DNA of 64,000 bases. Source: Mycobacterium gallinarum. GTDB taxonomy: Bacteria > Actinomycetota > Actinomycetes > Mycobacteriales > Mycobacteriaceae. Both the position numbers and the translations under genes were made by a program. The first letter of the stretch is position 1. Each line of letters opens with the position of its first letter. The notes beneath the pieces are model-generated. The model was not told where the DNA came from. It worked only from the letters and a program-made list of their open reading frames with translations, and ran no database searches. The DNA lies in assembly GCF_010726765.1 (NCBI RefSeq), contig NZ_AP022601.1, forward strand, positions 3,162,001 to 3,226,000. Direction: 5' to 3'. Below, in pieces: positions 35,764 through 44,471 of the stretch.

Positions 35764-36876
35764 ATGGGTGATTCAACGTTGACCACCGAACTCGGCCGCG
35801 TCCTCGTCACCGGCGGCTCCGGATTCGTCGGCGCCAACCTGGTGACCGAACTGCTGAAGCGCGGACACGACGTTCGCTCGTTCGATCGCGCGCCCTCGCC
35901 GCTGGCCGCACATCCGCGGCTCGAGGTCCTCGAGGGCGACATCTGCGACGAAGAGACCGTCGCCGCCGCCGTCGCCGGCGTCGACACCGTGTTCCACACC
36001 GCCGCGATCATCGACCTGATGGGCGGCGCGTCGGTCACCGAGGAATACCGCCGGCGCAGCTTCTCGGTCAACGTCACAGGCACCGAGAACCTGGTGCACG
36101 CCGCGCAGGCGGCCGGGGTGAAGCGCTTCGTCTACACCGCATCCAACAGCGTCGTGATGGGCGGCAAGAAGATCTCCGGCGGAGACGAAACCCTGCCCTA
36201 CACCGAACGCTTCAACGACCTCTACACCGAGACGAAGGTGGTCGCGGAGAAGTTCGTGCTGTCGCAGAACGGTCAGGGCGGTCTGCTCACCTGCTCGATC
36301 CGGCCGAGCGGCATCTGGGGCCGCGGCGATCAGACGATGTTCCGCAAGGTGTTCGAAAGCGTGCTCGCCGGACACGTCAAGGTGCTCGTCGGCGGCAAGA
36401 ACGTCAAGCTCGACAACTCGTACGTGCACAACCTGATTCACGGTTTCATCCTCGCCGCGCAGCATCTGGTGCCCGGCGGGAGCGCGCCGGGCCAGGCGTA
36501 CTTCATCAACGACGGCGACCCGATCAACATGTTCGAGTTTTCCCGGCCCGTGGTGGAGGCGTGCGGCCAGCGTTACCCCAAGATCCGTGTGCCCGGCCGC
36601 CTGGTGTGGTTCGCGATGACGGTGTGGCAGTGGTTCCACTTCAAGTTCGGCATCCCCAAGCCGATGATCGAACCCCTTGGGGTCGAACGGCTCTACCTCG
36701 ACAACTACTTCTCCATCGCGAAAGCGAAGCGCGACCTCGGATACGAGCCGCTGTTCACGACCGAGCAGGCGATGAAAGAGTGCCTGCCCTACTACGTCGA
36801 CCTGTTCCACCAGATGAAGAACGAAGGCAAGAACCCCGCGGTCTCAGCGGTCACAACCGCACCCCCGACCGGATAG
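35764..36876 (+). CDS. 3beta-hydroxysteroid dehydrogenase/isomerase (Rv1106c-like)
   Basis: 370 residues. The extended SDR fold has the NAD-binding motif VTGGSGFVGANLV near the N-terminus, ADR-like acidic residue in VRSFDRAPSP, and the catalytic Tyr/Lys as YTETKVV. The 3beta-HSD signature continues with SIRPSGIWGRGDQTMFRKVFESVLAG and DNSYVHNLIHGFILAAQHL. The C-terminal third has a hydrophobic patch (LVWFAMTVWQWFHFKFG), which suggests membrane contact. It oxidises 3beta-OH sterols such as cholesterol to 3-oxo-4-ene products. The position after xseB matches the M. tuberculosis order. Confidence 0.93.
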   Translation: MGDSTLTTELGRVLVTGGSGFVGANLVTELLKRGHDVRSFDRAPSPLAAHPRLEVLEGDICDEETVAAAVAGVDTVFHTAAIIDLMGGASVTEEYRRRSFSVNVTGTENLVHAAQAAGVKRFVYTASNSVVMGGKKISGGDETLPYTERFNDLYTETKVVAEKFVLSQNGQGGLLTCSIRPSGIWGRGDQTMFRKVFESVLAGHVKVLVGGKNVKLDNSYVHNLIHGFILAAQHLVPGGSAPGQAYFINDGDPINMFEFSRPVVEACGQRYPKIRVPGRLVWFAMTVWQWFHFKFGIPKPMIEPLGVERLYLDNYFSIAKAKRDLGYEPLFTTEQAMKECLPYYVDLFHQMKNEGKNPAVSAVTTAPPTG

Positions 36877-37016
36877 ACCCTTCGCCCGGCGGCGCAATAG
36901 TTCGACGACGGCGGTCGGCGCGCACCGTGGTTTGTCCTTGTGCCCCGCGTTATCCGGTGGATCGCTACCACGAAACGAACCCGCGGTCGCTGCGCGAGAG
37001 CAGCAAGCTGCGCTAG

Positions 37017-37244
37017 CTAATTCCAGTGCTTCCCGCCGTGACGGACATCCCACGGCCCATGACCAGGATTCCAGTGTTTCCCCGGGTTCCAGTCAACCCA
37101 ATCTGGTCCTGACACGCAGGCGCTCCACACCCAACCATCCCAGCAAAGTCCGGGGTCGTCGTTCGCCTGGGCGCTTCCGGCCCCGGCGAGTGCGATTCCC
37201 GCCGGCACCACGAGCGCGGCCAAGGTGACAAGGATTTTCTTCAT
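37017..37244 (-). CDS. Small secreted Trp-rich protein
   Basis: 75 residues behind a strong AGGAGG ribosome site six bases before the ATG. Residues 1-27 are a classical signal peptide ending AGSAQA, with predicted cleavage before NDDPG. The 48-residue mature part has eight tryptophans and two cysteines, and the pentapeptide GKHWN occurs twice (PGKHWNPG, GGKHWN at the C-terminus). No family is recognised. It is convergent with 3beta-HSD and divergent from the sulfatase cassette. Confidence 0.75.
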   Translation of the reverse strand: MKKILVTLAALVVPAGIALAGAGSAQANDDPGLCWDGWVWSACVSGPDWVDWNPGKHWNPGHGPWDVRHGGKHWN

Positions 37245-37452
37245 GGCACACCTCCTCTTGGCGTGTACCCAGTTTATGCCAATCGGTCACGGTGGCCGGT
37301 TCGACTTCCGGTGCGCCCATATTGCAGCTGTATCGACCGGACGACGTAGCTCGCGCGCGTAAACATCTGCTGAGAAGCTCCTCTTTTCCAGCACGAGTCG
37401 CCTCGATACGGCATAGCGTCCGATCTGACGACAACGGCTGGGAGGACGCACT
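37245..37452. other. Divergent intergenic region before the sulfatase operon
   Basis: 208 bases between the secreted peptide (start 37244, minus) and the first sulfatase (37453, plus). It must hold both promoters. A GGGAGGA ribosome site is present at about 37439-37446. I found no clear inverted repeat or known operator. Confidence 0.4.
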
Positions 37453-38994
37453 ATGCCCGACGGCAAGCCCAACATTCTGGTCATCTGGGGCGACGACATC
37501 GGGATCTCCAACCTGAGTTGCTACAGCGACGGCCTCATGGGCTACCGCACCCCGAACATTGATCGAATTGCCAAGGAAGGCATGCGCTTCACCGATTCCT
37601 ACGGCGAGCAAAGCTGCACCGCGGGCCGTGCCGCTTTTATCAGTGGGCAGAGTGTGTACCGAACTGGGATGAGCAAAGTCGGTGTACCGGGTGTGGACAT
37701 CGGCTGGGCCGCCGAGGACCCCACCATCGCCGAGTTGCTCAAGCCGCTTGGCTACGCCACCGGACAGTTCGGCAAGAACCACTTCGGCGATCTGAACAAA
37801 TTCCTGCCGACGGTGCACGGGTTCGACGAGTTCTTCGGCAACCTCTACCACCTGAACGCCGAGGAGGAGCCCGAGAGCCCCGACTATCCGCACGAGGACC
37901 GCTACCCGCGGCTCTACAACGCAGCCAAGCCCCGCGGCGTGCTCAAGTGCACGGCGGCCGACGAAGTATCGAGCGAACCCGACGATCCGAAGTTCGGGCC
38001 GATCGGCAAACAGGTCATCGAAGACACCGGCCCGCTGAACAAGAAGCGGATGGAGACCATCGACGACGACATCGCCGACGCGACCGTCGACTACATCAAG
38101 CGACAGCACGCCGAGGGCAACCCGTTCTTCGTGTGGTGCAACTTCACCCACATGCACGTCTACACCCACACCAAGCCGGAGAGCCGCGGCCAGGCCGGGC
38201 TATGGCAGTCCGACTATCACGACACCATGGTCGACCACGACCGCAATGTCGGTGCAGTTCTCGACGTCCTCGACGAACTCGGTATCGCCGACGACACGAT
38301 CGTCATCTACTCCACGGACAACGGCCCGCACCGCAACACCTGGCCGGACGGCGGCACCACCCCGTTTCGCAGTGAGAAGAACACCAACTGGGAGGGTGCC
38401 TTCCGGGTGCCGGAAATGATCAGATGGCCGGGCACAGTCGAGGCGGGCAGCGTGTCCAACGAGATCATTCAGCACCACGACTGGCTGCCTACACTCTTGG
38501 CGGCCGCGGGCGATCCCGACATCAGCGAGAAACTGAAGAAGGGCTACCGAATCGGCGACACCGAGTACAAGGTCCACATCGATGGCTTCAACCTGCTGCC
38601 GTACCTCACCGGCGAGGTCGACACCAGCCCGCGCCGCGGGTTTTTCTACTTCTCCGACGACGGCGATCTGGTGGCCATGCGCTTCGAGAATTGGAAGATC
38701 GTCTTCGCCGAACAGCGAGCCCAGGGCACCCTGCGGGTATGGGCCGAACCCTTCACCCCGCTGCGGGTTCCAAAGATCTTCAACCTGCGCACCGACCCCT
38801 ATGAATACGCCGATATCACCTCGAATACGTACTACGACTTCATACTTCGGCACGCCTACTTCGTGTTCTATGCCAGCGCGATGGCTGCCAAGTTCCTGGA
38901 GACGTTCCAAGAGTTTCCACCCCGGCATCCGCCGGCGACCTTCAGCATCGACCAGGCGATGGAAAAACTGCACGACTTCCTAGCGAAGGATTGA
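37453..38994 (+). CDS. Type I sulfatase (arylsulfatase family), first copy
   Basis: 513 residues. The N-terminal metal site (NILVIWGDDIGISNLSCY) is followed by the sulfatase signature QSCTAGRAAFISGQS with C55-T-A-G-R59, the C-x-A-x-R form. C55 should be oxidised to formylglycine by the FGE-like enzyme four genes on. Further active-site pieces are GYATGQFGKNHFGD and the D-N metal ligands in VIYSTDNGPHRNTW. No signal peptide is seen, so the enzyme is probably cytoplasmic. The start has a GGGAGGA ribosome site. It is followed by a close paralogue after six bases. Confidence 0.93.
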   Translation: MPDGKPNILVIWGDDIGISNLSCYSDGLMGYRTPNIDRIAKEGMRFTDSYGEQSCTAGRAAFISGQSVYRTGMSKVGVPGVDIGWAAEDPTIAELLKPLGYATGQFGKNHFGDLNKFLPTVHGFDEFFGNLYHLNAEEEPESPDYPHEDRYPRLYNAAKPRGVLKCTAADEVSSEPDDPKFGPIGKQVIEDTGPLNKKRMETIDDDIADATVDYIKRQHAEGNPFFVWCNFTHMHVYTHTKPESRGQAGLWQSDYHDTMVDHDRNVGAVLDVLDELGIADDTIVIYSTDNGPHRNTWPDGGTTPFRSEKNTNWEGAFRVPEMIRWPGTVEAGSVSNEIIQHHDWLPTLLAAAGDPDISEKLKKGYRIGDTEYKVHIDGFNLLPYLTGEVDTSPRRGFFYFSDDGDLVAMRFENWKIVFAEQRAQGTLRVWAEPFTPLRVPKIFNLRTDPYEYADITSNTYYDFILRHAYFVFYASAMAAKFLETFQEFPPRHPPATFSIDQAMEKLHDFLAKD

Positions 38995-39000
38995 GCCACC

Positions 39001-40545
39001 ATGACTGACAAGAAACCGAACATCCTCGTCATCTGGGGCGACGACATCGGCATCTCCAACCTCAGTTGCTACAGCCGCGGAATGATGGGCTACTTCACGC
39101 CCAACATCGACCGGATCGCCGACGAGGGGATGCTCTTCACCGATTCCTACGGCGAACAGAGCTGCACAGCGGGCCGGTCGTCCTTCATCACCGGGCAGAG
39201 CGTGTACCGCACCGGCATGAGCAAAGTCGGCATGCCAGGTATGGACATCGGGTTACAGAAGGAGGACCCGACGATCGCCGAGCTGCTCAAGCCTCTCGGT
39301 TATGCCACGGGTCAGTTCGGCAAGAATCACCTGGGCGACTTGAACAAGTACCTACCGACCGCGCACGGGTTCGACGAGTTCTTCGGCAACCTCTACCACC
39401 TCAACGCCGAAGAAGAACCAGAGAATGCCGACTACCCCACCGAGGCAGAGGCGCCGATCCTGCGCCGGGCCCTGTTGCCGCGCGGCGTCATTCACTCCTG
39501 GGCTACCGACGAGGACTCCGATGAGGTCGACGAGCGTTACGGACCGGTCGGCAAGCAACGCATCGAGGACACCGGACCGCTGACCAAGAAGCGGATGGAG
39601 ACCATCGACGACGAAACCACCGGCGCGTGCGTCGATTTCATCCGCCGCCAGCACAAGGCCGATACCCCATTCTTTGTGTGGATGAACATGACGCACATGC
39701 ACTTCCGGACACACACCAAGCCCGAAAGCCTCGGCCAATCGGGCCGATGGCAGTCGCCGTATCACGACACGATGATCGACCATGACCGCAATGTGGGCAC
39801 ACTTCTCGATCTCGTCGATGAACTCGGGATCGCCGAAGACACCATCGTCATCTACTCAACAGATAACGGGCCGCACGCCAACAGCTGGCCCGACGGCGCG
39901 ACGACCCCGTTCCGCAGCGAGAAGGCCACCAACTGGGAGGGCGCCTTCCGGATACCCGAGATGATCCGCTGGACCGGAAAGATCAAGCCACGCAGCGTCT
40001 CCAACGAGATCGTCCAGCATCATGATTGGCTGCCGACATTTTTGGCCGCCGCGGGTGATCCCGACATCGTCGAGAAACTCAAGAAGGGCCATAAGGCCGG
40101 CGACACAACCTACAAGGTCCACATCGACGGCTTCAACCTGCTGCCGTATCTGACCGGTGAGGTCGACAAGAGTCCGCGGCGAGGCATGATCTACTTCTCC
40201 GACGACTGCGATGTGCTGGGCATCCGCGCCGAAAATTGGAAAGTCGTGTTCCAGGAGCAGCGCTGCCAGGGGACCCTCCAGATCTGGTTCGAGCCATTCA
40301 CCCCGCTGCGCGCGCCGAAGTTGTTCAATCTGCGGACCGACCCGTTCGAACGCGCGGACATCACGTCAAACACCTACTGGGACTGGGTGATCGACCGCAT
40401 CTTCCTGGTGCTCTACGGCTCGGCGATCGCGACACAGTTCCTGGAGACCTTCAAGGAGTTTCCACCACGCCAAGAGCCGGCGACCTTCACGATCAACCAC
40501 GCGGTCGAGGAGCTCAACAAGTTCCTGGCCACCCGGGGCGGCTGA
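39001..40545 (+). CDS. Type I sulfatase (arylsulfatase family), second copy
   Basis: 514 residues, collinear with the preceding gene over its whole length. It has the same NILVIWGDDIGISNLSCYS start, C55-T-A-G-R59 and TDNGPHANSWPDG metal loop. Main divergence is in residues about 145-185 and in the C-terminal quarter, which may shift substrate choice. The pair is a tandem duplication that has diverged but kept all catalytic residues. The stop TGA overlaps the ATG of the HAD gene. Confidence 0.93.
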   Translation: MTDKKPNILVIWGDDIGISNLSCYSRGMMGYFTPNIDRIADEGMLFTDSYGEQSCTAGRSSFITGQSVYRTGMSKVGMPGMDIGLQKEDPTIAELLKPLGYATGQFGKNHLGDLNKYLPTAHGFDEFFGNLYHLNAEEEPENADYPTEAEAPILRRALLPRGVIHSWATDEDSDEVDERYGPVGKQRIEDTGPLTKKRMETIDDETTGACVDFIRRQHKADTPFFVWMNMTHMHFRTHTKPESLGQSGRWQSPYHDTMIDHDRNVGTLLDLVDELGIAEDTIVIYSTDNGPHANSWPDGATTPFRSEKATNWEGAFRIPEMIRWTGKIKPRSVSNEIVQHHDWLPTFLAAAGDPDIVEKLKKGHKAGDTTYKVHIDGFNLLPYLTGEVDKSPRRGMIYFSDDCDVLGIRAENWKVVFQEQRCQGTLQIWFEPFTPLRAPKLFNLRTDPFERADITSNTYWDWVIDRIFLVLYGSAIATQFLETFKEFPPRQEPATFTINHAVEELNKFLATRGG

Positions 40546-41438
40546 TGCTCGAGTCGTGGACCGACGGTCCGACGAAGTCGGCGATCCTGGACTTCGTGGG
40601 ACGAGTCACCGCCGACGGCCCGGATTTCGTTTCGCCCGAAGCGCGCGTCGCAGTTTTCGACAACGACGGCACGCTGTGGTGCGAGAAGCCGATGTACATC
40701 CAGCTGGATTTCCTCCTTCGGCGGTTCAAGGAGCAGGCCGAAGCGACTCCGTCGCTGCGCGATCAACAGCCTTACAAGGCTGCATATTCCGGCGACCTCC
40801 AATGGCTGGGCGACGCGGTCACGAAGCACTACCAAGGCGACGACACCGACCTGAAGCCGTTGATGGGCGCGATCCTGCGAGCCCATCACGAGATCACCGT
40901 CGAGGAGCATGCTGGCCGGGTGAACGCGTTCTTCGCCGACGCGAGGCACCCGACACTGGGCAGGGCCTACACGTCATGCGGGTATCAGCCGATGGTGGAT
41001 CTGCTCCGCTATCTCGAGGCCAATGGGTTCACCAACTACATCGTCTCCGGCGGTGGCCGCGACTTCATGCGCCCGGTTACCAGCGCGCTGTATGGCATTC
41101 CGCCCGAACGGGTGGTGGGCAGTTCGGTGGGTCTGGTCTATCGGGACGGACACCTTTACACGACGGACCAACCGGAATTCCTCGACGACGGGCCCATCAA
41201 ACCCGTCCGGCTGTGGAGCCGAATCGGACGCCGCCCGATCTTCGCTGCGGGCAACTCTAACGGTGACATCGAGATGCTCGAGTTCACCGACGGCTTCCGC
41301 CTCTTGATCCTGCATGACGACGCAGACCGCGAATTCGATTACACCGCAGGCGCGGAGAGGTCATTGAAACAGGCGGCGACCGATGACTGGACAGTTGTCA
41401 GCATGAAGAATGACTGGACGACCGTCTTCAGTGGCTGA
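40545..41438 (+). CDS. HAD-superfamily phosphatase
   Basis: 297 residues from the ATG that overlaps the sulfatase stop. HAD motif I is VAVFDNDGTLW (nucleophile D39, acid D41). Motif II is YIVSGGG with Ser, a Lys follows in GPIKPVRLW, and motif IV is FAAGNSNGDIEML. The cap domain lies between motifs I and II. This type of HAD enzyme acts as a phosphatase or phosphonatase. Placement between sulfatases and FGE suggests it removes phosphate from the same or a related substrate. Confidence 0.9.
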   Translation: MLESWTDGPTKSAILDFVGRVTADGPDFVSPEARVAVFDNDGTLWCEKPMYIQLDFLLRRFKEQAEATPSLRDQQPYKAAYSGDLQWLGDAVTKHYQGDDTDLKPLMGAILRAHHEITVEEHAGRVNAFFADARHPTLGRAYTSCGYQPMVDLLRYLEANGFTNYIVSGGGRDFMRPVTSALYGIPPERVVGSSVGLVYRDGHLYTTDQPEFLDDGPIKPVRLWSRIGRRPIFAAGNSNGDIEMLEFTDGFRLLILHDDADREFDYTAGAERSLKQAATDDWTVVSMKNDWTTVFSG

Positions 41439-42309
41439 CGACCTCGTCTGGATCCCGTCGCAGACCGCGACGCTCGGATCGGATCGCCATTACCCCGAGG
41501 AGGCGCCGGCGCGAGCGGCCGACGTCGAGGGGTTCTGGATGATGGCCAGAGCCGTGACGAACAGCCAGTTCGCCGAATTCGTCGACGCGACAGCGTATCT
41601 CACGGTTGCCGAACGGCCATTGGATCCCGCCGACTACCCGGACGCACCACCGGAGAATCTGCAGCCGGGGTCGATGGTGTTCACTCGCACAACGGGGCCG
41701 GTGGACCTCCGGCATCTCAACCTGTGGTGGACGTGGACGCCCGGGGCGTCGTGGCGGCATCCTGTCGGTCCGCTGTCGTCGATCGACAAGCGCGCCGATC
41801 ACCCGGTCGTGCACGTCGCATACGAAGACGCCGAAGCCTATTCGGCGTGGGCAGGCATGTCCCTGCCCACCGAGGCGGAATGGGAAACCGCGGCCCGGGG
41901 AGGACTCGACCACGCGGAATACACCTGGGGTGACGAGCCGGAATCGCCTGACCGACCGCTGGCCAACTACTGGCACGGCGAGTTCCCGTGGCGGCCGGAC
42001 AAGGGGTACGGACGCACCGCGCCGGTCGGCAGCTACCCGCCCAACGGGTACGGGCTGTTCGATATGGCCGGCAACACGTGGGAGTGGACCACCGACTGGT
42101 ACGGCGAAACCCGTCATGACGAACCCTGTTGTGCCTCAGACAGTTACGATCCGCGACAACCGCAGTTCCAGGTGCCGCGCAAAGTGGTCAAGGGTGGATC
42201 GTTTCTCTGCGCAGACGTCTACTGCTTGCGATACCGCCCCGCCGCGCGCCGCCCCCAGGCGGTCGATACCGGCATGAGCCACATCGGCTTTCGCTGCGTC
42301 AAGCGCTGA
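41431..42309 (+). CDS. Formylglycine-generating enzyme (sulfatase-modifying factor)
   Basis: 292 residues from GTG 41431; an ATG at 41410 is an alternative. The SUMF1/FGE fold is complete: DLVWIPSQTATLGSDRHYPEEAPARAADVEGFWMM, HPVVHVAYEDAEAYSAWAGMSLPTEAEWETAARGG, GLFDMAGNTWEWTTDWY and VKGGSFLCADVYCLRYRPAARR. The two cysteines C260 and C265 are in the C-x4-C arrangement that binds copper in aerobic FGEs. It converts the sulfatase Cys to formylglycine. It is translationally linked to the HAD gene, giving a complete sulfatase maturation unit. Confidence 0.94.
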   Translation: MADDLVWIPSQTATLGSDRHYPEEAPARAADVEGFWMMARAVTNSQFAEFVDATAYLTVAERPLDPADYPDAPPENLQPGSMVFTRTTGPVDLRHLNLWWTWTPGASWRHPVGPLSSIDKRADHPVVHVAYEDAEAYSAWAGMSLPTEAEWETAARGGLDHAEYTWGDEPESPDRPLANYWHGEFPWRPDKGYGRTAPVGSYPPNGYGLFDMAGNTWEWTTDWYGETRHDEPCCASDSYDPRQPQFQVPRKVVKGGSFLCADVYCLRYRPAARRPQAVDTGMSHIGFRCVKR

Positions 42310-42313
42310 TGAC

Positions 42314-42778
42314 CTAGCCCTGCTCAGCGGCCTTCTTGATTGCGGCGAGCGTGGCGGGTATGCCGCTCTCCGCCGCCGCGCGCCGCTTCTCGATCTCGGC
42401 GTCAGCCTGATCGCCGAACCGCTCGCGGAAACCCGCGATGCCTGCGGGCAGGAAGATCCATTCCTCAGTGAGCAGCGAGCCCTCTCCGGAGGGCGCGAAG
42501 GTGAAGCACCAGTACACCCAGCCGTTGTTGACCTCCCACGCGAACCTGCGCCCGGGCTCGGCGGCGACGACCTGACTGCGGGTCTCCCAGGTGCGCTCCG
42601 GTGTTTCGTTGCGGCCCGTGAACCAGGCGCCTTCGTACGGACCTGCGCCCTCGTCCCACCAGCATTCCCGGCAGACGGGACTCCACTCCCCCATCCGCGT
42701 CACGTCGGACACCATCTCGTAGAGGTCTTCAGGAGAGGCGTTCACATGAACCGTCTGCGACATATTGAGATCGCTCAT
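42314..42778 (-). CDS. SRPBCC (START-like) family protein
   Basis: 154 residues. The helix-grip fold pattern is clear: SQTVHVNASPEDLYEMVSDVTRMGEWSPVCRECWWDEG, then WETRSQVVAAEPGRRFAWEVNNGWVYWCFTFAPSGEGSLLTEEWIFLP and an amphipathic C-terminal helix. SRPBCC proteins bind hydrophobic ligands in a deep pocket. It is convergent with FGE and divergent from the SDR gene, with a KstR-like box between the two start codons. Confidence 0.88.
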   Translation of the reverse strand: MSDLNMSQTVHVNASPEDLYEMVSDVTRMGEWSPVCRECWWDEGAGPYEGAWFTGRNETPERTWETRSQVVAAEPGRRFAWEVNNGWVYWCFTFAPSGEGSLLTEEWIFLPAGIAGFRERFGDQADAEIEKRRAAAESGIPATLAAIKKAAEQG

Positions 42779-42804
42779 GGGTCGAGTGTGTCAAAGCGCT
42801 AAGT

Positions 42805-42818
42805 TGGAACGCGTTCTA
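42805..42818. promoter_or_regulatory. KstR-type operator between SRPBCC and SDR genes
   Basis: TGGAACGCGTTCTA matches TnnAACnnGTTnnA at all fixed positions, and its core GAACGCGTTC is a perfect 10-bp palindrome. It is 26 bases upstream of the SRPBCC ATG and 21 bases upstream of the SDR ATG, so one bound dimer could control both genes. The match is seen directly; KstR, or another TetR with this consensus, as ligand is inference. Confidence 0.65.
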
Positions 42819-42839
42819 CTGCGTCGAAAGGGCAACTGT

Positions 42840-43610
42840 ATGAGCAACGGGCGAGTGGCCGTCGTGATCGGTGGTGCATCCGGCATCGGCTGGGCAACGG
42901 CGCAGGCGCTGGTCGCCGACGGCTGCCGCGTCACGGTCGCCGACCTGAACGTCGACGGCGCACGGGATCGCGCCGCCGAACTGGGCGAACCCCACACCGC
43001 CGCAGAGGTGAACGTCGCCGATGAGGCCTCGGTGCAGCGGCTTTTCGGAGACATCGGCCCGCTCGACGTCGTGGTGAACTGCGCGGGTTTCGGCAGCCTC
43101 GGTCTGATCACCGATCTGTCGGTGGACGAGTTCCGCGGCGTCGTCGACGTCTGCCTGACCGGATCCTTCATCGTCGCCAAGTACGCCGGACAACAGCTGC
43201 GTGAGGGCGGGTCGCTCGTGTCGATCAGCTCCCTCAACGGACGGCAGCCTGCCGTCGGGATGAGCGCCTACTGCTCGGCCAAGGCCGGGCTGTCGATGCT
43301 GACCCAGGTCGCGGCGCTGGAGTGGGGGCCGCGTGGCATCCGCGTCAACGCGGTGGCGCCCGGTTTCGTCGACACCCCGCTGACGGCGGGCTCGTCGCTC
43401 ATCCCCGGCCTCGTCGAGGACTATGCGGAGAACACCGCGCTCGGGCGTGCGGGTAAGCCGGAGGAGATCGCGAACGCGGTGGTGTTCCTGTGTTCGCCGC
43501 AGAACTCGTGGCTCACCGGTGAGGTGCTCGACCTCAACGGCGGCGCACACCTGAAGAAGTACCCGGACGTGTTGGGTCATGTGATGAAACTGGCTGAAGC
43601 CCAGTGTTGA
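42840..43610 (+). CDS. Short-chain dehydrogenase/reductase (classical SDR)
   Basis: 256 residues from ATG 42840, behind AAAGGG. The cofactor motif is IGGASGIGWATA, the NAG-like loop is VNCAGFG, and the catalytic residues are Ser in VSISSLNG and the Y-x3-K motif YCSAK. It continues with RVNAVAPGFVDTPL. The VADLN acidic residue after beta2 suggests NAD(H). It leads a three-gene run with a second SDR and an AI-2E-type protein. A KstR-like box upstream hints at sterol or lipid oxidation. Confidence 0.92.
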   Translation: MSNGRVAVVIGGASGIGWATAQALVADGCRVTVADLNVDGARDRAAELGEPHTAAEVNVADEASVQRLFGDIGPLDVVVNCAGFGSLGLITDLSVDEFRGVVDVCLTGSFIVAKYAGQQLREGGSLVSISSLNGRQPAVGMSAYCSAKAGLSMLTQVAALEWGPRGIRVNAVAPGFVDTPLTAGSSLIPGLVEDYAENTALGRAGKPEEIANAVVFLCSPQNSWLTGEVLDLNGGAHLKKYPDVLGHVMKLAEAQC

Positions 43611-43634
43611 GGCTTGCGCGAAGAACAGAGGGCT

Positions 43635-44462
43635 ATGAGTTTCGAGGGTAAGCAGGCGATCGTCACCGGCGCCGGGTCGGGGATCGGCGCCGCGTTGTGC
43701 CGCGCCCTCGTCGGCGCGGGCGCGCATGTGGTCTGCACCGACATCGACGGTGCGGCCGCCGAGCGGACCGCCGCTGCACTGGGTGGCGGGGCACGCGCGG
43801 CACGACTCGACGTCACCGACGCGGGGGCGGTGCAGGCCGTCGTCGACGACGTGGTCGACCGCGCCGGCCGACTCGACCTGATGTTCAACAACGCGGGAAT
43901 CTGTTGGGGCGGTGACACCGAGTTGCTGACGCTGGACCAGTGGAACGCGATCATCGACGTCAACCTGCGTGGCGTCGTCCACGGCGTCGCAGCGGCCTAC
44001 CCGGTGATGCTGCGGCAGGGCCAGGGTCACATCGTCAACACCGCGTCGATGGCCGGCCTTGCCGCGGCCGGCCAGATCACCAGTTACGTGACGACCAAAC
44101 ATGCCGTCGTCGGCTTGTCGATGGCGTTGCGCTCCGAAGCGGTCCCGCGCGGCGTCGGCGTGCTCGTGGTGTGCCCGGCCGCCGTCGAGACGCCGATCCT
44201 CGACAAGGGCGCCGTCGGCGGATTCGTCGGCCGTGACTACTTTTTGCAGACTCAGGGCGGCAAGCCGTACGACGCCGACAGGTTGGCGCAGGACATTTTG
44301 CGCGCGGTCGAGAAGAACAAGGCGATCCTGGTGAAGCCCCGGATCGCGCGCGTTCAATGGTTGTTCGCCAGGGTGGCCCCCACTCTGCTGAACCGCATGT
44401 CGATGCGGTTCATCGAGGCTCAACGCGCCAAACAGGTCGAGGCCCGCACAAAAGTTCTGTAG
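43635..44462 (+). CDS. Short-chain dehydrogenase/reductase (classical SDR), second
   Basis: 275 residues from ATG 43635 behind GAGGG. Motifs are VTGAGSGIGAAL, CTDID after beta2 (NAD type), NNAGICWGG, the Ser in TASMAGLA and the YxxxK motif as YVTTK. The long C-terminus (KPRIARVQWLFARVAPTLLNRMSMRFIEAQRAK) is helical and basic, common in mycobacterial SDRs of lipid metabolism. It follows the first SDR after 24 bases and is only moderately similar to it, so it is not a recent duplicate. Confidence 0.92.
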   Translation: MSFEGKQAIVTGAGSGIGAALCRALVGAGAHVVCTDIDGAAAERTAAALGGGARAARLDVTDAGAVQAVVDDVVDRAGRLDLMFNNAGICWGGDTELLTLDQWNAIIDVNLRGVVHGVAAAYPVMLRQGQGHIVNTASMAGLAAAGQITSYVTTKHAVVGLSMALRSEAVPRGVGVLVVCPAAVETPILDKGAVGGFVGRDYFLQTQGGKPYDADRLAQDILRAVEKNKAILVKPRIARVQWLFARVAPTLLNRMSMRFIEAQRAKQVEARTKVL

Positions 44463-44471
44463 AAATAGCGC

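Noticed and set aside
36877..37016. Small gene or pseudogene between 3beta-HSD and the secreted peptide
   Set aside because: 140 bases with no ribosome site, no start-stop frame with sensible composition and no similarity to neighbours.
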